NCBI GenBank assembly: GCA_025351765.1
Contig: JANXVH010000172.1
Coordinates: 1 to 64,000 of the forward strand
Length of the DNA: 64,000 bases
Reading direction: 5' to 3'
From: Pedobacter sp.
GTDB taxonomy: Bacteria; Bacteroidota; Bacteroidia; Sphingobacteriales; Sphingobacteriaceae
Part shown: positions 59,239 through 64,000 of the stretch, piece after piece
Position numbering within the stretch: position 1 is the stretch's first letter
How the letters are laid out: every line of letters starts with the position of its first letter
Position numbers and translations under genes: made by a program
Notes under the pieces: model-generated
What the model saw: the letters and a program-made list of their open reading frames with translations, nothing else
Told to the model about the DNA's origin: nothing
Database searches by the model: none

Positions 59239-59471
59239 CAGAATCCTTTGAATCAAAGGCAATGATAACATTATCGTAACAACTATTTTTCGTTCTCTAA
59301 GCAGAGAATGGTATCTTTGAAGCACTGCGTTAAACATTAATACCCCCGCAATAGTTACTGTAAGCCCTCCATCTTTGGTGGGCTTATTTTTTATACGGCG
59401 ACAAAATTTAGCCAGTCATCGAACACGCTTTTCAATACTATAACAATCAATTATCATTCTACGAAGCGAAG

Positions 59472-59726
59472 TTAGTTGTTGCTGGAAATAATATTAAGTA
59501 AATGGCCAACGATCGTATTATCAAGCTGTGTCGAATAGTTAATTATAGTCGGTGTCTTTCCTGCAATACTTTGACAAGTCATAACCACAACACCGTTGCA
59601 TATAACATCAATTACTCGTGTAATTCCATCTTGTAACCGATGTGCCATAACCTCATAGTGATGCACATCATTACCTATTGGCATTGTTATAGTGAAGTTC
59701 TCCATCTCGCAACCAAATTGATACAA
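59472..59726 (-). CDS. Hypothetical small protein
   Basis: 84 aa ORF. Confidence 0.4.
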   Translation of the reverse strand: MYQFGCEMENFTITMPIGNDVHHYEVMAHRLQDGITRVIDVICNGVVVMTCQSIAGKTPTIINYSTQLDNTIVGHLLNIISSNN

Positions 59727-59799
59727 TAACTATGTTCCATGCCGGCCCTAAAACAAATTTTGTTCCAAAATTCAAGCTTGTAACCAATGAAAAAACACC

Positions 59800-60258
59800 C
59801 TATAAAGGGTGTTGAATAAGTTGACTTGGTAGTGATTGCCATACGGCTTCGATCAATTGTTTTGTAGATGGGTAAGCTATAGGCTTGCCGCGTTCCCAGC
59901 GCATTGCTGCATCAACTGAAATAGACAATCGTTTTGCACATTCTTTAAAGGTTAGCCCGTGATAATGGCGTATCTGCTTTAGCTTTCCTGCAACGCTGTC
60001 CGTTTCGTGATTGAATGGGTAATAGCCGAGAAATGCAATGATTGCGGGATAGTACTTCATTAAGGGCTGGTTGCGCTCCAGCTCCCAGCCGGTCACGGTG
60101 TTTTCGTCAACCCCTAATTGGTCGGCAATAAGTTTTTGAGGTAGTTGGCTTTGTATCCGTTTCTTTCTAATATGCTCACCGAAAGTCTGCGGATTTGGAT
60201 TATATTGCGGGACGTTAGGCTTTTTAACTACTTTGCTCTTTGAAAGAAATGTTCTCAC
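59800..60258 (-). CDS. Double helix-turn-helix (XRE-like) regulator
   Basis: IRKKRIQSQLPQKLIADQLGVDENTVTGWELERNQP and LKQIRHYHGLTFKECAKRLSISVDAAMRWERGK. Confidence 0.75.
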   Translation of the reverse strand: MRTFLSKSKVVKKPNVPQYNPNPQTFGEHIRKKRIQSQLPQKLIADQLGVDENTVTGWELERNQPLMKYYPAIIAFLGYYPFNHETDSVAGKLKQIRHYHGLTFKECAKRLSISVDAAMRWERGKPIAYPSTKQLIEAVWQSLPSQLIQHPL

Positions 60259-60606
60259 AGGGATGCTAAACCGGATAGACCAACAACATCAACGCAGAAT
60301 TGATTATTAAACCATCAAATGACCAACCCCATCTATCCAAATTCCTAAAATGAGTAGCTCAAACTTAGTTTTAAGCAATGCATATAATTCAGGTTCAGCA
60401 GCTAAGGTAAGTCGACATAGTTTATATGGTGGAATCAGACCCTACAGTGTGTTATCAAGTCGCCTGTTTCTGTCATCCATTTTTATCAAATTTAAAACAC
60501 TTTTTGGCCGGCATTATACCGGAACATTTGATTAAGTTAGCAATGGGGCTCATGAAGGCATTAGACCTGACAAGCTCAACGACAAGTATTTCTAGATGTC
60601 AGCGCT

Positions 60607-62232
60607 ATGAAAAAAAAATTGTTGCAATATGCATCCTTTATCCGGGCTAACATTTCTGATTATTCGGCAAACGATGATAGAGAACTGCGTTACTGGCAGG
60701 ACCGGTTATTTTGTAATTTCCTGATATATTGCCTTCCCATAAGCCTGGTAGCGCTGTTACCAGGTGTATTCATGGCGTTAAAAGACGGGTTCGTCCTGAT
60801 CGCAGTAGTAGATACAATCTGCTTTGGCCTGATCATTTTGATCACTTTCGCGCCAAAGATCAAAGTGCGTTACCGGAAGATTGGCGTGATTACTATTTTC
60901 TATGTCCTGGCCATTTTCCTGATCAACACACTCGGATACCTTGGCCCCGGGGTCTTTTATCTTTTTTTTATTACCATGCTGTCAGCTTTGATTTTTTCCA
61001 TACGCTACGCTTACTTTTCCATATTGTCAAACGCCGCCCTGTTAGGTGCCTTCGCCTTTATTATTGGCTTTAAACTGTTCAATTCTGCGCTGATAACCGA
61101 ATACAGCGCGGGAAAATGGATCGCATTCAGCGTAAATCTCCTCTTTGCGAGCACCGTTATCGTCTTACTTATCGACAAAATCTTTCAGAGTCTCCAATCG
61201 ACCATAGTCGACAAAACCCATTTGCAGCAACGCTACCTTCAAATATTTAACAAAAGCCCGCTGTCGATGTGGTTGTTCGATACCGACACCTTTAAATTCC
61301 TGGATGTAAATGAGGCCGCGACCGAACATTATGGCTATACCAGGGAAGAATTTCTGGCCATGACGATCATGGATATCAGACAAACGGAAGCTGTCCGTCA
61401 GACAGAAGAATTGGTTCGCGCAAATAAATTATCAGGCAAATATTACGGCGGTGTTTCGCAGCACCTGAAGAAGAACGGCGATATGATATACGTCAATGTT
61501 GAAAGTAATTTATTGAGCCTGGAAGGGCGTCAGGTCCGACTTGTACAGGCGACAGATATTACCACCCAGTTGGAACATCAGCTGGAATTATACGATGCCA
61601 ACCTGAAAGTTAAAGAATCAGAGTCTAACCTCCGCGCCTTGTTTGACAATGCTATTGACGGCTTTGTTTTATTAGACAAACAGTACCGGGTTAAATTATT
61701 TAACCCAAAAGCTTCGGAGTCTATGAAATTCAATAGAGATCAAAGTTCCTTTAAGGTCGGTTGTAGTATTTTTGATTACGTGGAGACCTCACGCATGAGC
61801 TATTTTAAAAAGATCATTGCCCAGGTTTATAGCGGTGAAACCGTTGATTATGACCGGATGTTCCGCACGAATAGCAAGGTTCAATGGATACGGTACACCA
61901 TCAATCCGGTCTGGGAAGAGCAGCGCATAGTCGGGGCCTGCATTACCGGACGGGACGTAACGGCCAGGAAATTATACCTGCGGTCTATAGAGGATCAGAA
62001 TAAGACTTTCCGCGAAATTTCCTGGATGCAATCACATCTGGTGCGTGCGCCATTGGCCCGCATCATGGGCCTGCTGCCGATGCTGCCAAACGCAACAGAT
62101 GATAAGGAGCGTGCCGAGATCATCCAATTCCTCAACTTATCAGCTAATGAATTGGATGACATCATCAGGCAGATTACGGATAAATCGACCGGGATAATTG
62201 CAAAATACGGTGAGCCAAATGGCGGCGGCTGA
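60607..62232 (+). CDS. Membrane PAS/PAC sensor with HisKA-like segment, no catalytic ATPase domain
   Basis: Polytopic N-terminus, two PAS domains, WMQSHLVRAPLARIMGLLPML, then stop. Confidence 0.8.
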   Translation: MKKKLLQYASFIRANISDYSANDDRELRYWQDRLFCNFLIYCLPISLVALLPGVFMALKDGFVLIAVVDTICFGLIILITFAPKIKVRYRKIGVITIFYVLAIFLINTLGYLGPGVFYLFFITMLSALIFSIRYAYFSILSNAALLGAFAFIIGFKLFNSALITEYSAGKWIAFSVNLLFASTVIVLLIDKIFQSLQSTIVDKTHLQQRYLQIFNKSPLSMWLFDTDTFKFLDVNEAATEHYGYTREEFLAMTIMDIRQTEAVRQTEELVRANKLSGKYYGGVSQHLKKNGDMIYVNVESNLLSLEGRQVRLVQATDITTQLEHQLELYDANLKVKESESNLRALFDNAIDGFVLLDKQYRVKLFNPKASESMKFNRDQSSFKVGCSIFDYVETSRMSYFKKIIAQVYSGETVDYDRMFRTNSKVQWIRYTINPVWEEQRIVGACITGRDVTARKLYLRSIEDQNKTFREISWMQSHLVRAPLARIMGLLPMLPNATDDKERAEIIQFLNLSANELDDIIRQITDKSTGIIAKYGEPNGGG

Positions 62233-62437
62233 TAATGTCACCCCCTTAGTCTTTTTCTGGACGTTAGGTAGCCGATCCATTTTCATGGAGCCGCCACTGT
62301 TACGTGACTGGTTGCAATTACGCGCTCGCACTTTTATGTCAGCAACATTTACTCATTCTCATGCGCCGTCGGTATGACAAGGAATGCTTAAACTTGACCG
62401 TAGGTTCAAATGATTACTTATCAATATCTCGCAATTT

Positions 62438-62466
62438 AAAAGCCCCGCTCAGCCACGGGCTTTTTG
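62438..62466 (+). terminator. Rho-independent terminator
   Basis: AAAAGCCCCGCTCAGCCACGGGCTTTTT. Confidence 0.6.
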
Positions 62467-62578
62467 CACGCTAGCTTCAGGTTCAGGCATGTGCCGGCAA
62501 TAGTTTCATGCCTGACAAATCGCTACATTTCCTGCATACACCCCGCCGCTTTCTTCAATTTTGCGTATTATTGCCGTA

Positions 62579-62872
62579 ATGATTAATGCGAAACAAGCAA
62601 TCCTGGTCGTGATGGTGCTCGAGCTTGAAACGCTGCTGCAACGGGCATCACTTTCGAGCAAGAACTATCCATGTTTCTCCGAACGGCAGCGGGAGGAACT
62701 GGTGTCAAAACTTGCAGCTCAAAAAGCGGCTGTCAACGGGCTAATACCGCTGCTGATAAAAATGTCCGTCGATGACGACAATCTCGCCGCATACCTGAAC
62801 AACCGGCTGTTTGAGATTGGAATCGAGGACATGCTGACGGAGCTAGACATCCATTTCGTCACGCCAAATTGA
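62579..62872 (+). CDS. Hypothetical protein
   Basis: MINAKQAILVVMVLELETLLQRASLSSKNYPCFSERQREELV; ORF track start 62561. Confidence 0.45.
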   Translation: MINAKQAILVVMVLELETLLQRASLSSKNYPCFSERQREELVSKLAAQKAAVNGLIPLLIKMSVDDDNLAAYLNNRLFEIGIEDMLTELDIHFVTPN

Positions 62873-62953
62873 AGTAGGAAAGTTTGCTCGCCATCCTAAT
62901 TACCACGTATCTTCACGCATGCGCCTTGTCAGCTATCCCCGAATGTACCTCGA

Positions 62954-63280
62954 TTGCATGGTGACGCTCTATGGGGTCAACGTCACCTGTATCTCCATGC
63001 CAACGAGCTGCTCTCCTGCGCGAATACCACGCTCGAAGCCTTTCTTGCCACGGGCGACAACGCGGCTAAGTTCGAGCGGTTTGAAAAGACGGCGGGAGAG
63101 ACCCTATGCACAATCAACCCCCACGGCATTCCCTTTTTTGTTGCCCCTCCGAAGCTCCCGAGAACGGTGCTGGTTTCCCAGGTCGCGGCGTATCACATCC
63201 TGTCGCAGGTCGAGGCCGTCGCTGTAAATAGGTGGGTGCAAAGCGAATGCTGCCGCATTCGGGACTCTCTCAACGGGTGA
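62954..63280 (+). CDS. Hypothetical protein
   Basis: 108 aa ORF followed by a strong terminator. Confidence 0.35.
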   Translation: MHGDALWGQRHLYLHANELLSCANTTLEAFLATGDNAAKFERFEKTAGETLCTINPHGIPFFVAPPKLPRTVLVSQVAAYHILSQVEAVAVNRWVQSECCRIRDSLNG

Positions 63281-63341
63281 GAAAATCCCCATTCGTCGAT
63301 ATAGCGTGGCGATTGTCCGTGTACGGCGGGGTAAAGAACCT

Positions 63342-63367
63342 GGCCCGCATATCGCGGGCCGTTTTTT
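63342..63367 (+). terminator. Rho-independent terminator
   Basis: GGCCCGC-ATATC-GCGGGCC-G-TTTTTT. Confidence 0.75.
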
Positions 63368-63578
63368 GTGAAGATCGGTAGTGAGCATGCGGCATAAGAG
63401 CATGAGCAATTGTGCCTGATGCCAAGTATCTTCCTAACAAGCCACGATCCAATGATAGCCAATACTTTCTCGAACCAATTTTATTTATAACTAAAAAAGA
63501 TAATTTAATAGTAAAATATTATCTTCGCATTATCATTAGTCGATCTTCCCTGATCTTCAATTGTGATAAGGTTTAGGT

Positions 63579-63611
63579 TTTAAAAGCCCAGCGCGAGGCA
63601 TGGGCTTTTAT
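63579..63611 (+). terminator. Terminator-like hairpin
   Basis: AAAAGCCCA-GCGCGAGGCA-TGGGCTTTT. Confidence 0.5.
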
Positions 63612-64000
63612 ATTATTCATCTCTTATCAATGCTGGCTAATGCCCCTTTTAGCTAATTTGAATGCCAATTGCATATCTGGGGCGTGGGACTAACTTAATA
63701 TAAATACCGGTGACAACAGAGACCCCTCAGACTAAATCATACTCAGCATATTGCAGTTGCGGTACAAATCGCAGTGATTGGCAAAGAATCCCCAGGCATT
63801 TGTTAATGAAAATGTTCCTCTTTTGGCTGCCAGTGAGGCGGTATAAGTGTTTTCGCTGCCATCGCCGCCACTGGGTTTTAGGACGCTAGCAGGTGGATGT
63901 AGCACGTTAAGCGACTGTGGCTTGGTAAGTGGGGCCATGCCTTGAACATTTTGGCAACTAAATTGCACTGGATCGTACATGATCGACATTTCCAATATTT

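Noticed and set aside
63732-63995. 87 aa minus ORF at the window end
   Set aside because: No recognisable motif; possibly coding but not supportable here.

Overview
The window looks like a large conjugative mobile element from a Bacteroidota host. Codon style, RteC, SusC/SusD and the tra gene set suggest Sphingobacteriaceae, but this is inference. Contents, left to right: (1) the 5' part of a group II intron on the minus strand, apparently interrupting a PH-domain membrane gene at about 737; (2) a long minus-strand conjugation operon (ArdC-like, M23 peptidase, VirD4-type coupling protein, TraN/M/K/J, VirB5-like paralogs, TraG ATPase, TraF/E, ParA, relaxase, MobA-like, primase), with a ParE-type toxin-antitoxin pair inside it; (3) a plasmid-type replication initiator next to an exact 21-bp iteron array; (4) RteC and a LytS/LytTR pair; (5) an orphan LanB-type dehydratase with MauE, a DUF6520-like peptide, SusC/SusD and a TlpA-like thioredoxin; (6) a defence-like island with an ImmA/IrrE regulator, a CoiA-like putative nuclease, an AlbA/Schlafen-like NACHT protein and an Mrr-like nuclease; (7) a macro-domain plus PRTRC module with SSB; (8) a broken Pycsar-effector-like gene, HTH and PAS genes. 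The most unusual observation is at 43.2-44.9 kb. Two same-strand reading frames overlap for about 1 kb without a stop, and both encode plausible coiled coils. The nuclease-like frame has a natural-looking 5' half, and the second frame has a natural-looking 3' end. This is either real dual coding, programmed frameshifting or a single indel. Several other genes in 45-59 kb look split by single-base deletions, so read-level verification is needed. All family names come from reading the protein sequences; no search was run.
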